Shown here: positions 35,734 to 44,620 of the stretch, one piece after another
Position numbering within the stretch: position 1 is the first letter of the stretch
Layout of the letters: each line of letters starts with the position of its first letter
Source of the DNA: Ktedonobacter racemifer DSM 44963
Lineage (GTDB): Bacteria; Chloroflexota; Ktedonobacteria; Ktedonobacterales; Ktedonobacteraceae
Length of the DNA: 64,000 nt
Assembly (NCBI RefSeq): GCF_000178855.1
Contig: NZ_ADVG01000003.1
Location: forward strand, 62,001-126,000
Reading direction: 5' to 3'
Position numbers and translations under genes: made by a program
The notes under the pieces: generated by a model
The model's database searches: none
Told to the model about the DNA's origin: nothing
What the model saw: the letters and a program-made list of their open reading frames with translations, nothing else

Positions 35734-36580
35734 GATAGCTGACCTCCTCTTCGGGTTGCCCAACCACAACGATGCGCCCATCGCTGGCGCGCAGGACCTC
35801 AATGGGCGTATTGTAGAGGCGCGAAAGGGTCTCAGTCGTGATCACCTCTTCTGGCTTTCCGACAGCAATCTGCCCATGTGCGACATAGACCACGCGATCA
35901 ACCGCCGCCAGGATGGGGTTGACATCATGCGCGACAAGCAGTACCGTGGCCCCTGTCTCCCGGCTGATCTGGCGGATCACGCCCGCCACTCCTTGCTGGT
36001 TGCGCAGATCCAGGCTGTCGAGAGGTTCATCCAGGGCCAGGATGCGCGGGCGCTTGACTAGCGCTTGCGCGATCAGCAAGCGTTGTTGCTCTCCGCCAGA
36101 GAGCTCACCAATTGGTCGATCCGCGTACGCGCTTGCGCCAACACGATCAATGGCCTCCTGCACGCAGTCCGCAGCCTCGCGCTCCTTGCGGCGTTGAAGT
36201 AGCGGTAAGGGCAAGCCCCAATGCGCTCCGTCTAGCCCGAGGCGCACAATACTGCGCCCTCGCACACGCACATCGGCCTCAAAATGCCGCCGTTGAGGAA
36301 CGTAGCCGATGGCAGCATTCCCTCGTTGCGCGGGACGCCCAAGGACCGTAATGTTTCCAGCCGCGAGCGGAAGCAGCCCAAGCATGGCTTTGAGCAGCGT
36401 CGACTTGCCTGCGCCATTGGGACCCAGGATCGCCAGAAACTCGCCTGGCTGGACGCTCAGGTGTACCTGCTGCCAGATCCTACGCCCTCCCAGCACAACC
36501 GCCGCGTCTTCCACCTGGATAATGGGGGAAAGCTTGGGAGGAGTGGGAACAGGCGAAGGAGAAGAGAATATATCATGCAT
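35714..36580 (-). CDS. znuC: Zinc/manganese ABC transporter ATP-binding protein
   Basis: 288 residues. Walker A GPNGAGKSTLL, Q-loop GYVPQRRHF, signature LSGGEQQRLLIAQAL, Walker B ILALDEPLDSLD and H-loop LLVAHDVNPIL. N-terminal ~20-residue proline-rich extension. It energises the two permeases downstream; overlap with the next gene implies coupled translation. Starts 52 bases after znuA. Confidence 0.93.
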   Translation of the reverse strand: MHDIFSSPSPVPTPPKLSPIIQVEDAAVVLGGRRIWQQVHLSVQPGEFLAILGPNGAGKSTLLKAMLGLLPLAAGNITVLGRPAQRGNAAIGYVPQRRHFEADVRVRGRSIVRLGLDGAHWGLPLPLLQRRKEREAADCVQEAIDRVGASAYADRPIGELSGGEQQRLLIAQALVKRPRILALDEPLDSLDLRNQQGVAGVIRQISRETGATVLLVAHDVNPILAAVDRVVYVAHGQIAVGKPEEVITTETLSRLYNTPIEVLRASDGRIVVVGQPEEEVSYHAHRLR

Positions 36581-36632
36581 GTTGTGGTTCCCTTTATGAG
36601 TGCGGCAAGCCTAAACTTGCCGCACTCATGCG

Positions 36633-37568
36633 TTACTTGCCCGTTGCTTGAGCGAGGGCGGTTTCGATGCCTTGGAGTTGTGCTGACTGCCATTCCTCAA
36701 ACGAGGCGCTCGCCGGGGTCAGCGTCTCCGTGATGGTGGCAACGGGAATGTTGTTGGCCTTTGCCAGGTTGATCAGGGCCTGAATATTATTGGGCGTATT
36801 CTGTGAGTTGTAGATCAGGACTTTGATCTGTTTCTGCTTGATCTGCTGCTCGACGGTCGCCTCATCGCCAGCAGCGATATCTTGTCCCTCAGAAACGGCC
36901 TTGAGATACGAATACGGCGTGACCAGCTTCAATCCCAGGGCGGGCCCGAGATAGGAGAAGATGCTCTCGGTCGCCCCGACCGGTGTATCGCTATACTTCG
37001 CTTTGATGTCCGCGATCAACGTATGATACTGCTTCAACCCGTTCGTGAGAAACGCCTGAGCCGATTGATCAAAGGCCGTGGCATCGCCCGGATCGAGCGT
37101 CTTGAGGTCATCGCGGATTTTATTCGCCACGGCTGTCACATAATCGGGGCTGTACCACATATGCGGATTATCACCCTCGTGCTTGCCATTGAAGTCGCCC
37201 ACATTCAGTTCTTTGCGCCCACTTGCCGGATTGGCCTTCAAGAGCTTGTCCATCCAGGGATCATAGCCCGCACCATTGAAAATCACATACTGCGCGTCAG
37301 CGACCACTCTTGCATTAGCCGTGGTTGGCTCATAGCTATGAGGGTCGGCATTGGGATCGACGATCAGGCTGGTAACATGGACATGGCTGCCGCCGACCTG
37401 GAAGGCTATACTGCCCCAGAAATTTTCGGCGGCCACAACTTCAATTGTCTTTCCACCATTTCCAGTGGACGAACCCTGAGCGTTACTCCCACCACAGGCC
37501 GCGAGGACCAGCAGGAAGAACATACTGATAAGTGCAGACGGAAACACTGCACGACGCGAGGGAGACAT
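36633..37568 (-). CDS. znuA: Zinc-binding ABC transporter lipoprotein
   Basis: 311 residues from ATG 37568 (perfect AAGGAGG upstream); the longer open frame to 37730 is spurious. Lipobox LVLAACGG gives a lipid-anchored extracellular protein. Cluster A-I (ZnuA/TroA) features: IEVVAAENFWGSIAFQVGG, the metal ligand region DPNADPHSYEPT, GDNPHMWYSPDYV and a long connecting helix, then GATESIFSYLGPALGLKLV. No His-rich loop between ligands. Binds Zn(II) or Mn(II) and hands it to the permeases. The upstream region holds a degenerate copy of the regulon palindrome (37715-37733). Confidence 0.92.
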   Translation of the reverse strand: MSPSRRAVFPSALISMFFLLVLAACGGSNAQGSSTGNGGKTIEVVAAENFWGSIAFQVGGSHVHVTSLIVDPNADPHSYEPTTANARVVADAQYVIFNGAGYDPWMDKLLKANPASGRKELNVGDFNGKHEGDNPHMWYSPDYVTAVANKIRDDLKTLDPGDATAFDQSAQAFLTNGLKQYHTLIADIKAKYSDTPVGATESIFSYLGPALGLKLVTPYSYLKAVSEGQDIAAGDEATVEQQIKQKQIKVLIYNSQNTPNNIQALINLAKANNIPVATITETLTPASASFEEWQSAQLQGIETALAQATGK

Positions 37569-37956
37569 AGGAATCCTCCTTGAACAAACAAAAATAGATA
37601 ACGTAGACAACCTGTAATTAGAAACATCACCTAACTCGTCAAGATGCTCAGACTCTTGTTTAAGAAAAACCCTTCGACGAGGGTTTTCATGAGCTATACG
37701 ATGTTTGTAGCTATCGATACAACATATCAATATGCCTCTACAGTATCATTTATTGAGATGCGGTGTCAATAGCTAATGAGACAAAATATCAAAATAACTC
37801 GAGAGAATAGATCCTCATACAAACGATACGCATGGAATCCATTGCCAGGGAGAAGAAAATAACGCTATTTTTGGCGGCTCATGCCTATCTGTATATATGC
37901 TCATATGAACCTGTATTGACTTTTAATAGAATTATTCGCAAATACTTTCATTTTTC

Positions 37957-37985
37957 TTGACATAGACAGAGAAGCATGGTACAGT
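37957..37985 (+). promoter_or_regulatory. znuA2 promoter
   Basis: TTGACA at 37957-37962, 17-base spacer, TACAGT at 37980-37985; the regulon palindrome follows 12 bases later at the expected transcription start, well placed for repression. ATG is at 38055. Confidence 0.65.
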
Positions 37986-37997
37986 GTCTCGAAAATT

Positions 37998-38016
37998 AAT
38001 GATACATAATATCATT
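37998..38016. promoter_or_regulatory. Zur-type operator of znuA2
   Basis: AATGATA-CATAA-TATCATT, perfect 7-bp arms with 5-base centre; identical half-sites occur at 46960-46978 and 47023-47041. Located between promoter and znuA2. Confidence 0.75.
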
Positions 38017-38054
38017 AGTTGGTTGGAGCATTGTAATCTGTTCATGGAGGATCT

Positions 38055-39035
38055 ATGATGCACATGGAGAAGGCGCTACGAGAAGCACATAGGGTGTCTT
38101 GGTTAAGTAGTTATCAATGTAAACAGCGTTTGTTCTTTGGTTTCTTCCTGGTACTCAGTGTATTACTCCCTCTCGCGGACTGTGGAGGCGAGAGCCAGGC
38201 CGGCAACGCCAGCGGCGGAAAAGTACTAAGCGTGGTCGCTGGCGAGAATTTCTGGGGCAGTATCGCCACACAACTTGGTGGGACCCATGTGGACGTCAAA
38301 AGTATCGTCAGTTCTCCCACTGGCGATCCCCACGACTATGAGAGCACCAACGACGATGCACGCGCGATTGCGCAGGCTGATTATGTGGTGCTCAACGGAG
38401 CGGGCTACGATACCTGGAGCAGTAAGCTCCTGGACGCCAACCCTTCTGACAACCGCAAAGTCCTGGATGTGGGTAAGCTGGTGGGCAAGAAAGAGGGCGA
38501 TAATCCCCACCTCTGGTACAACCCGAAGTATGTGCAGCAGGCTGCCAGGCAGATCACTGCTGACTATAAGGCGATGGATAGCGCCGACGCCAGCTATTTT
38601 GATCAGCAATATCGCGCCTTTGAGGTTGCTTTACAGCCCTATCTCAACAAGATTGCCGACATCAAGGCGAAGTACGCAGGTGTGTCTATTGGTATCTCCG
38701 AATCCATTTTTGTCTACATGACGAACGCCCTTGGACTCAAAGTCATTACGCCAGAAGCCTACTACACCGCTGAAGCCAATGGCTCTGACCCCCCTGCAAG
38801 CTCTGTCGCCCAGTTCAACGACCAGGTGACGAAGAACGAGATCAAGGTCTTCATTCTCAATGTGCAGACCATCGATAACAGTGTCAAGAATCTGCAACAG
38901 CAGGTGGCGAAGGCCAGTATTCCAGTTGTCGAGGTCTCCGAGACGGTACGACCCTCCACTAGCAGATTCCAGGATTGGCAGCTTGCCCAGCTCGACAAAC
39001 TTGAGCAGGCACTGAGTCAGAGTAACAAGGGCTAA
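38055..39035 (+). CDS. znuA: Zinc-binding ABC transporter lipoprotein (second system)
   Basis: 326 residues; ATGGAGGATCT site before ATG 38055. Hydrophobic signal FFGFFLVLSVLLPLADCGGE with lipobox LADC. ZnuA/TroA-type ligands in SPTGDPHDYESTN, GDNPHLWYNPKYVQ and ISESIFVYMTNALGL. Closely related to znuA1 on the other side of the shared promoter region, so the two operons are duplicates with separate fates. First gene of znuA2-znuC2-znuB2-arsR-fur. Confidence 0.92.
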   Translation: MMHMEKALREAHRVSWLSSYQCKQRLFFGFFLVLSVLLPLADCGGESQAGNASGGKVLSVVAGENFWGSIATQLGGTHVDVKSIVSSPTGDPHDYESTNDDARAIAQADYVVLNGAGYDTWSSKLLDANPSDNRKVLDVGKLVGKKEGDNPHLWYNPKYVQQAARQITADYKAMDSADASYFDQQYRAFEVALQPYLNKIADIKAKYAGVSIGISESIFVYMTNALGLKVITPEAYYTAEANGSDPPASSVAQFNDQVTKNEIKVFILNVQTIDNSVKNLQQQVAKASIPVVEVSETVRPSTSRFQDWQLAQLDKLEQALSQSNKG

Positions 39036-39054
39036 CAAGGAGAGGAGCGACGAA

Positions 39055-39909
39055 GTGACAGGTCCAGCAGAGACAGAACACACTACAGAGACAACGACCA
39101 GGCAGAAACAAGAGGTTCGCGCTCACGCGCTTGAAGCGCATGGTCTGACAGTGCAGCAGGGAGACCGCACCATCTGGCGTGATGCCTCCTTCACTATTCA
39201 TGCGGGGGAGTTTGTCTGCGCGCTTGGCCCAAATGGCGCAGGCAAAACCACGCTCCTGCGCCTGGTGCTTGGTCTGATATCGCCAGCGCAAGGAGAGATA
39301 CATGTGCTGGGAGTGCCCCCCAAACGTGGCAACCCCTTGATTGGCTATGTTCCACAGCGGCGCACATTGGACGCACATCTGCGGGTATGCGCACGCGATT
39401 TTGTCATGCTAGGCCTCGATGGACATAGATGGGGCGTTGCCTCGCCTTTTGTGTCCTCGCGACAACGCCAGGCACGCCGCGAAGCAGTAGAGGCGGCGTG
39501 TGAGGCAGTGGGCGCTACCAGCTATATCAACCGCCCGGTCGGGCAGCTCTCGGGTGGTGAGCAGCAGCGCCTGCTCCTGGCCCAGTCCATCCTGGGTCAG
39601 CCGCACCTCTTGCTGCTCGACGAGCCCCTGGCTAGCCTGGATATCCGCAACCAGTACGCCATCGCGCACCTGGTTGGCACAGTCGCGCAGGAGCACCAGA
39701 TGACGGTCCTCCTGGTCACCCACGATATCAACCCGTTGCTGCCGATGACGCAGCAGGTGCTCTACATCGCACAGAAGCAAATCACACTTGGCACGCCCGA
39801 GGAGATTATTTCGACCGAGCGTCTCTCGCGCCTCTATCGCGTGCCTGTTGAAGTCATGCGCGATAGCCGAGGGCGTGTGCTAGTCTCTGGTTTAGAGTTG
39901 GGAAGATAA
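39055..39909 (+). CDS. znuC: Zinc ABC transporter ATP-binding protein (second system)
   Basis: 284 residues, GTG start at 39055 after GGAGAGGAG, 20 bases past znuA2. Walker A GPNGAGKTTLL, GYVPQRRTL, signature LSGGEQQRLLLAQSI, Walker B LLLLDEPLASLD, LLVTHDINPLL. A ~20-residue threonine-rich N-terminal extension precedes the ABC core. Partner of znuB2. Confidence 0.92.
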   Translation: MTGPAETEHTTETTTRQKQEVRAHALEAHGLTVQQGDRTIWRDASFTIHAGEFVCALGPNGAGKTTLLRLVLGLISPAQGEIHVLGVPPKRGNPLIGYVPQRRTLDAHLRVCARDFVMLGLDGHRWGVASPFVSSRQRQARREAVEAACEAVGATSYINRPVGQLSGGEQQRLLLAQSILGQPHLLLLDEPLASLDIRNQYAIAHLVGTVAQEHQMTVLLVTHDINPLLPMTQQVLYIAQKQITLGTPEEIISTERLSRLYRVPVEVMRDSRGRVLVSGLELGR

Positions 39910-39948
39910 ACACGGACAAAGAAGAGAGAAGGAAGGAACTTCATACTG

Positions 39949-40983
39949 ATGCTGCACACAATCAATTTGCTGCTCCCTTTCCTGTCCCAGGCACAGATGG
40001 GACACGGCCTGGTCGTAGCGAGTAGCCCGACCTTGTCCTGGAACCTGGTCGCCGACTTCGGAGAGATCTTTCGCTATGCCTTTATGCGCAATGCCTTTCT
40101 GGCGGGAACACTGGTGGCGATTGTCGCTGGCATTGTTGGCTATTTTGTGGTCCTGCGCGGACTCTCCTTCGCGGGCCACTCTCTCTCGCATGTCGGCTTC
40201 GCAGGGGCAACCGCGGCGATCCTCGTAGGATTGAGTTCGCTCTACGGTCTTCTCGCCTTCACTATTGGCAGTGGCATGATCATGGGCTGGCTAGGAAAGC
40301 GCTTACAGGGTCGCGACGTGGTCACAGGTATTGTGCTCTCCTGGATGCTTGGTCTGGGAGTACTCTTCCTATCGCTCTACAAGGGCTACGCGACCCAGGC
40401 CTATGCAGTGCTCTTTGGTCAGGTGCTCGGGATCAGCCAGCGAGATGTAATCGTTACCTTGATTACTACGATTGTGACGCTCGTGGTCTTGCTTGCGATC
40501 TATCGCCCCTTACTCTTCGCTTCCCTGGATGAAGAGATTGCTGAGGCACGTGGGGTACCAACCCAGCTGCTCTCGCTCCTCTTTATGATTGTACTGGCCC
40601 TGGCGGTCACAGCCGCGACACAAGTTGTGGGTGTCCTCATGATTTTTGCGCTTCTGGTCACGCCTGCGGCGATTGCCGAACGCCTGACTACACGTCCCCC
40701 CCTGACCATTCTCTGCTCTATCATCCTCTCCCTTCTCTTCACCTGGCTTGGGCTGTTCGTCTCATACTATCTTCCTTATCCGGTCAGCTTCTTTATCACC
40801 ACCTTTGCCTTTACGACCTATCTTCTGGTGCGCATATGCCCAGCATTTCTACGTAAGCAGAGCAAAGAGTATGAGGGGGAAGGAGAGCAAGAAGATGAGG
40901 CAGTGTTTGGCGCATGCACAATAAGCGCGTCGCCCTCGTTTTCCAGGCCCTTGACAAACCCTAAAGAGACGTTGTATCATTAA
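39949..40983 (+). CDS. znuB: Zinc ABC transporter permease (second system)
   Basis: 344 residues. ABC-3 family with about eight helices: FMRNAFLAGTLVAIVAGIVGYFVVL, SLSHVGFAGATAAILVGL, RPLLFASLDEEIAEARGVPT, GVLMIFALLVTPAAIAERL. A 50-residue hydrophilic C-terminal tail rich in glutamate (KEYEGEGEQEDEAVF) is unusual for the family; within the end of the gene lies the promoter of arsR. Only one permease here, in contrast to the paired permeases of the first system. Confidence 0.9.
   Translation: MLHTINLLLPFLSQAQMGHGLVVASSPTLSWNLVADFGEIFRYAFMRNAFLAGTLVAIVAGIVGYFVVLRGLSFAGHSLSHVGFAGATAAILVGLSSLYGLLAFTIGSGMIMGWLGKRLQGRDVVTGIVLSWMLGLGVLFLSLYKGYATQAYAVLFGQVLGISQRDVIVTLITTIVTLVVLLAIYRPLLFASLDEEIAEARGVPTQLLSLLFMIVLALAVTAATQVVGVLMIFALLVTPAAIAERLTTRPPLTILCSIILSLLFTWLGLFVSYYLPYPVSFFITTFAFTTYLLVRICPAFLRKQSKEYEGEGEQEDEAVFGACTISASPSFSRPLTNPKETLYH
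40951..40981 (+). promoter_or_regulatory. Internal promoter and degenerate operator before arsR-fur
   Basis: TTGACA at 40951-40956 and TATCAT at 40975-40980 (18-base spacer) overlap AAAGAGA-N5-TATCATT (40963-40981), matching 12 of 14 arm bases of the zinc-island palindrome. It would allow the regulator genes to be expressed separately from the transporter. Confidence 0.5.
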
Positions 40984-40986
40984 ATA

Positions 40987-41448
40987 GTGAAGAAACAACA
41001 AGAACCACTTGAGCCAACAACTCGTACTGGCGGACTATTATTGGTGCCCATCGATCCTGGGGCGATAGAGGAGGTTCGCTCTTCTGGTCCCTCAGAGGAG
41101 CTGCTTTCCCTGGTCGTCACGATGTTTCAAGCCCTGGGTGATACCACACGGGTCAAAATACTGTATGCTCTGATGCGCCATCCGCTCTGCGTGCGAGACC
41201 TGGCGATTCTGGTACATGTGTCAGAGTCAGCGGTCTCCCATCAGCTTCGGCTGTTGCGTGATCGTCGGCTCGTCAGACAGCGTCGCGTGGGCAATATTAT
41301 CTACTATTCGCTCGACGATGAGCATCTTGCGGTCCTTTTCCGCGAGGCCGAATATCATGCCGACCATGTCCATCAAAATATTCCTCATCACCCATATGTC
41401 TCTATCTTTGAGGAACGCTCTGCACGCCGTGACCAGGAAAGATTGTGA
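40987..41448 (+). CDS. ArsR/SmtB family metal-sensing repressor
   Basis: 153 residues, GTG start at 40987, four bases after the znuB2 stop. Winged helix-turn-helix: LGDTTRVKILYALMRHPLCVRDLAILVHVSESAVSHQLRLLRDRRLVRQRR. The C-terminal helix has the alpha-5 metal site pattern DDEHLAVLFREAEYHADHVH (Asp, His and two more His), as in SmtB/CzrA zinc sensors. It would release DNA when zinc is high. N-terminal ~35 residues are an unstructured extension. It sits between the transporter and a Fur-family regulator. Confidence 0.92.
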   Translation: MKKQQEPLEPTTRTGGLLLVPIDPGAIEEVRSSGPSEELLSLVVTMFQALGDTTRVKILYALMRHPLCVRDLAILVHVSESAVSHQLRLLRDRRLVRQRRVGNIIYYSLDDEHLAVLFREAEYHADHVHQNIPHHPYVSIFEERSARRDQERL

Positions 41449-41457
41449 GCTATCACT

Positions 41458-41907
41458 ATGATCGCACAGACCATTTACACTGCCTTTGATCGAGCGGGAC
41501 AGCGCATCACGCGCCCACGGCGCTTGATCGCAGATCGCCTGGCGGAGCTGGCTGCCAGCGGTGCAGATTTCTCGCTTGATGATCTCTGGCACGACCTGCG
41601 CGAGCAAGACCCTCACTTTGGACGCGCGACCCTCTATCGTTCAATAGAGGTGCTGGTCAATCAGGGATTACTAGACCGAATTACCTATGCCGATGGGTCA
41701 CATCGCTATCATGTCTGTCATGATAACACCCATTATCACCTGACCTGCGTCCAATGTCGACGCTTTGTTGAGGTCGATCTGGATGTCTCCGTTGAACAGT
41801 TTGCCTCCGTTTGTCACCAGACCAATTTCTCGCTTGAGGGCCTGACTCTCACCCTCTTTGGGCGTTGCGCCCGTTGTCGCAATGAACAAGGAGATGCCCC
41901 CAGATGA
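41458..41907 (+). CDS. zur: Fur family regulator, probably Zur
   Basis: 149 residues, 9 bases after arsR. Fur fold: ITRPRRLIADRLAELAASGADFSLDDLWHDL, HFGRATLYRSIEVLVNQGLLDRI (recognition helix), then DGSHRYHVCHDNTHYHLTCVQCRRFVEVDL and CARC, giving the two CxxC pairs of the structural zinc site and the sensing histidines. Context (zinc transporters, COG0523 GTPases) favours zinc rather than iron. It is the best candidate to bind the shared AATGATA-N5-TATCATT palindrome. Confidence 0.88.
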   Translation: MIAQTIYTAFDRAGQRITRPRRLIADRLAELAASGADFSLDDLWHDLREQDPHFGRATLYRSIEVLVNQGLLDRITYADGSHRYHVCHDNTHYHLTCVQCRRFVEVDLDVSVEQFASVCHQTNFSLEGLTLTLFGRCARCRNEQGDAPR

Positions 41908-41922
41908 GGAAGGAGGCATCTC
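41891..41922. terminator. Hairpin between convergent operons
   Basis: GAGATGCC/GGCATCTC, 8-bp stem with 16-base loop, spanning the zur stop codon and followed by TAAATTT. The facing ferredoxin gene ends at 41928, so it could serve both. Confidence 0.5.
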
Positions 41923-41927
41923 TAAAT

Positions 41928-42368
41928 TTAGCAAGCAGGAGCCGGCAGCTCTGCCGTTCTTTCGGCAGGTAGAAATCCATCGAAGACACATTCTTGCAGG
42001 ATTTGAGGGAGAGGAACGTCTGCAAGCAACCGTGCCTCGAGATAGTCATAAAGCGCTCGAATCTGCTCAGTTGTATTGAGCGAGTGGAACCAGGTCGATG
42101 TGCCATCGAAGATGAGCAAGGCCACGTTGGCCAGCGAGCATGGTCCCAGGCACGCCGAGAAGGTCAAATGGACCTTGTTGCGCAGTTTGCGCCGCTCCCA
42201 CTCCTGGTGATAGAGATCCTCAGGCACTGAGGCGAAGCCCCGCTCTGTCTTTCCACAGCAACAACCATGCGCGCAGATAAAGAGCTGTCCTCGTTTCTGT
42301 ACGACTTTGATCAACTTTCCATCGTCTCGCATGACTGCCGTGCTTGTCACTCGCATTACACGTTCCAT
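41928..42368 (-). CDS. Thioredoxin-like (2Fe-2S) ferredoxin family protein
   Basis: 146 residues from ATG 42368 (MERVMRVTSTAVM). Cysteine pattern CAHGCCCGKTERGFASVPEDLY and, 40 residues on, VHLTFSACLGPCSLANVALL, as in the thioredoxin-fold [2Fe-2S] ferredoxins often found beside CobW/COG0523 genes. The C-terminal ~40 residues end in a lone cysteine. Last gene of the FmdB-GNAT-COG0523-WD40-COG0523-ferredoxin operon. It may supply electrons or bind metal for the operon's products; no direct evidence. Confidence 0.82.
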   Translation of the reverse strand: MERVMRVTSTAVMRDDGKLIKVVQKRGQLFICAHGCCCGKTERGFASVPEDLYHQEWERRKLRNKVHLTFSACLGPCSLANVALLIFDGTSTWFHSLNTTEQIRALYDYLEARLLADVPLPQILQECVFDGFLPAERTAELPAPAC

Positions 42369-42453
42369 TTTTGCCTTTCTGGACACGAAGGAGAAAAACT
42401 CGCCGTGTGCCGAGGGAGGCCAACGGCACACGACGAGTCACGAAGAGCAAGAA

Positions 42454-43549
42454 CTAGTTGAAGGGTATGCTCTGCTCAGTAGAAATTGGTTGCAAGCAGG
42501 CTTGAAGCTGTTCCGCAAGCTCGGCTTTCTCGAGGTTCTGACCAATGAAGACCCCGCGTAGCAACTCGCGTCGCTGCAACTTGAAGGGGCGAATACGCAA
42601 GAAGCCGGGAGTGAACTGGAAGACATGTATGGTCTGTGGATCATCCACAAAGGTCACGAACCCCTTGGCACGATAGACCTCTTCCGGCAACTCACCCAGG
42701 AAATGCTCAAACCCTGGCACGCACCACCAGTTGATCAAGGGGAAAGCTCACAGTGTGAAGAGATTCGTGGGCATGCCCGTGCGCATGGTAATGCTCATAT
42801 TCATCATGCTCATCATGCGCATGATAGTGCTCATGTTCATCGTGCTCATCATGCGCATGATGAGCATGGCTCTCCTGGCCTTGAGGCACGATATCGCGCT
42901 CGAAGCGTGCCTTTCCCAGGTGTAACGCGTGCAGAAGCAAGGTCTCTACACCTTCTTCGGGCAGCCCCTCGACGGCGGCAAAGACACGCGCTTTCGGCGC
43001 ATAGCGTGGCACCCACTCCAGGAGTGCTTGCCGCCATTCCTGGTCGATCAGGTCACACTTGTTCATGATCAGCGCATCGGCGAACTCAATCTGCCTACGC
43101 GCCAGCTCCAGATTACCAGCCAGCTCAATGATGCGCTTGCTGTCCATCACCGAGATGACACCGCCAACTGTGACCTTCTGCCATAAGAAAGGATCCGTCA
43201 ATTCATCAAGCATATCAGCCGGATCGGCCAGGCCGGTTGCCTCTAAGAAAACCAGGTCAACGTCCGGGCGGCGTGCCATCTCCAGAATCGCGGGGACCAG
43301 TTCCTCACCCGCCGTACAGCATACGCAACCATCGGTCAACTCGGTCATCGCAAGTCCTTCATCGCGGAGCGCCTCGCCATCAATGGAGACATCGCCAAAC
43401 TCATTGATAATGAGACCTGGCTTGAGGCCCTGCTCAACACACCAGCCAAGCATCTCGCCCAGCACAGTCGTTTTGCCACTCCCCAGGAACCCGACGAGCA
43501 CATACACTGGAATGCGCTGATCAGCACGCTTCTGTGTAAGCATACTCAT
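42454..43549 (-). pseudogene. COG0523 GTPase with His-rich linker, single frameshift
   Basis: The GTPase half runs from ATG 43549 with VLVGFLGSGKTTVLGEML (P-loop), metal motif GCVCC (residues 74-78), FLEATGLADP and NKCDLI. A 40-residue linker of His/Asp/Glu (HAHHAHDEHDEHEHYHAHDE and more) follows. At a GGG run (42712-42714) the frame ends as QLVVRARV-stop, while the CobW C-terminal domain continues in the next frame (EHFLGELPEEVYRAKGFVTFVDD...). Deleting one G restores RARFEHFLGELP. Either a recent mutation or an assembly error; both halves are otherwise well conserved. Confidence 0.85.
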
Positions 43550-43564
43550 AGACTGTCTCTCTTT

Positions 43565-44620
43565 CTACTTGCCTCGTGGTGGGGTACACACGGTGACCAG
43601 TCCGCCCTCGGTGCCAATCGCGACATACTGATCATTGGGCGACCAGGAGAGCTGACTGATACCGGAGCCGAAGTCGGCCTGCACCAGCGGGCGGCGTGGA
43701 CGCTCAATATTCCAGAAGATCACTTTCCCCTCGTTACTGGCGGCGGCAATGAGTGAGCCTTTGAACTGAAATGCCAGGGCCGTGATCAGGTTAGCGTGTC
43801 CCTCAAGCTCAATAGGCTTGCTGCCAGCTGGTCCCTTGCCCGAGCAGTCCCAGACCGTAGCCGTTGTACTGCCACCGGTTGCCAGGTAGCGCCCGGTACT
43901 GTTCCAGGAGAGCTCGCGTACCTTGGTGGGATAGCCCCACATTTGCAGGTCCTCGCCACTCTGGAAGATCCAGAAATGCACGGTCGCATCCTGGTCGCCG
44001 GTCGCGATATGCTTGCCATCGGGTGACCAGGCCATGGTCAGGATCGAGCCTTTCCACTCGAAGCGCTCCAATGGCTCATCTTTGTCGATGCTCCAGAACG
44101 TGAGGCTTCCATAGGCTGCCGAGGTCAGCACATTGCTGGAAGGCTTCCAGCCAATATCGGCGATGGTGCTGCGATGATCGGGATACTCGCGCAGCAATTT
44201 CCCCTCCGCCGAGTCCCAGAGGCGGAGCTTGCGCCCAGCCGCCGTGGCGAGCAGATTCCCCTGGGGATTCCAGGCCAGGTGCTCCACCCAGGCACCACCA
44301 CCAGGCAGCGAGAAGCGTTCCTCGCCCGTCTGCGGATTCCAGAGCTTGACCTTGCCATCCTGCCCCACACTGGCAAGAAGGCTACCATTGGCATTCCAGC
44401 CCAGCTCACAGGTTCCAAAGCCGTGACCTGTCAGGGTATGCGCGACCTGGCCTGTGCTGCCAGAGAAGATGGTGATGGGGCCACTGACCGAGGCTGCCGC
44501 AAGCCATAGCCCATCGGGTGACCAGGCCAGGGAGTTGACATGATCATCCAGGTGCTCTAACCACCGCTGGCTCGAGGTCGGATCAAGCAGCCGTTTTGAA
44601 TGTAGTCTTACGCCAGGCAT
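43565..44620 (-). CDS. WD40 repeat protein
   Basis: 351 residues starting at 44620, overlapping the upstream COG0523 gene by 13 bases. About seven WD40 blades: VNSLAWSPDGLWLAAASVSG, CELGWNANGSLLASVGQDGKVKLWN, VEHLAWNPQGNLLATAA, IADIGWKPSSNVLTSAAYGSLTFWS, LTMAWSPDGKHIATGDQDATVHFW, VRELSWNSTGRYLATGGSTTATVWD, ITALAFQFKGSLIAAASNEGKVIFWN. One beta-propeller, no signal peptide, so a cytoplasmic scaffold. Its place between two metallochaperone GTPases in a zinc-regulated operon suggests a role in metal delivery (inference). Confidence 0.9.
   Translation of the reverse strand: MPGVRLHSKRLLDPTSSQRWLEHLDDHVNSLAWSPDGLWLAAASVSGPITIFSGSTGQVAHTLTGHGFGTCELGWNANGSLLASVGQDGKVKLWNPQTGEERFSLPGGGAWVEHLAWNPQGNLLATAAGRKLRLWDSAEGKLLREYPDHRSTIADIGWKPSSNVLTSAAYGSLTFWSIDKDEPLERFEWKGSILTMAWSPDGKHIATGDQDATVHFWIFQSGEDLQMWGYPTKVRELSWNSTGRYLATGGSTTATVWDCSGKGPAGSKPIELEGHANLITALAFQFKGSLIAAASNEGKVIFWNIERPRRPLVQADFGSGISQLSWSPNDQYVAIGTEGGLVTVCTPPRGK

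Larger units (their letters stand above)
37569..38054. promoter_or_regulatory. Divergent control region of the two zinc transporter operons
   Basis: 486 bases without genes, AT-rich, separating the two znuA genes. It contains a degenerate palindrome 37715-37733 (ATCGATA-N5-TATCAAT) on the znuA1 side, a half-site TATCATT near 37745, and the promoter/operator of znuA2 (separate entries). Confidence 0.75.

Noticed and set aside
42731..42925. Plus-strand Met/Ile-rich frame with membrane-like sequence
   Set aside because: Antisense reading of the His-rich linker of the COG0523 gene.
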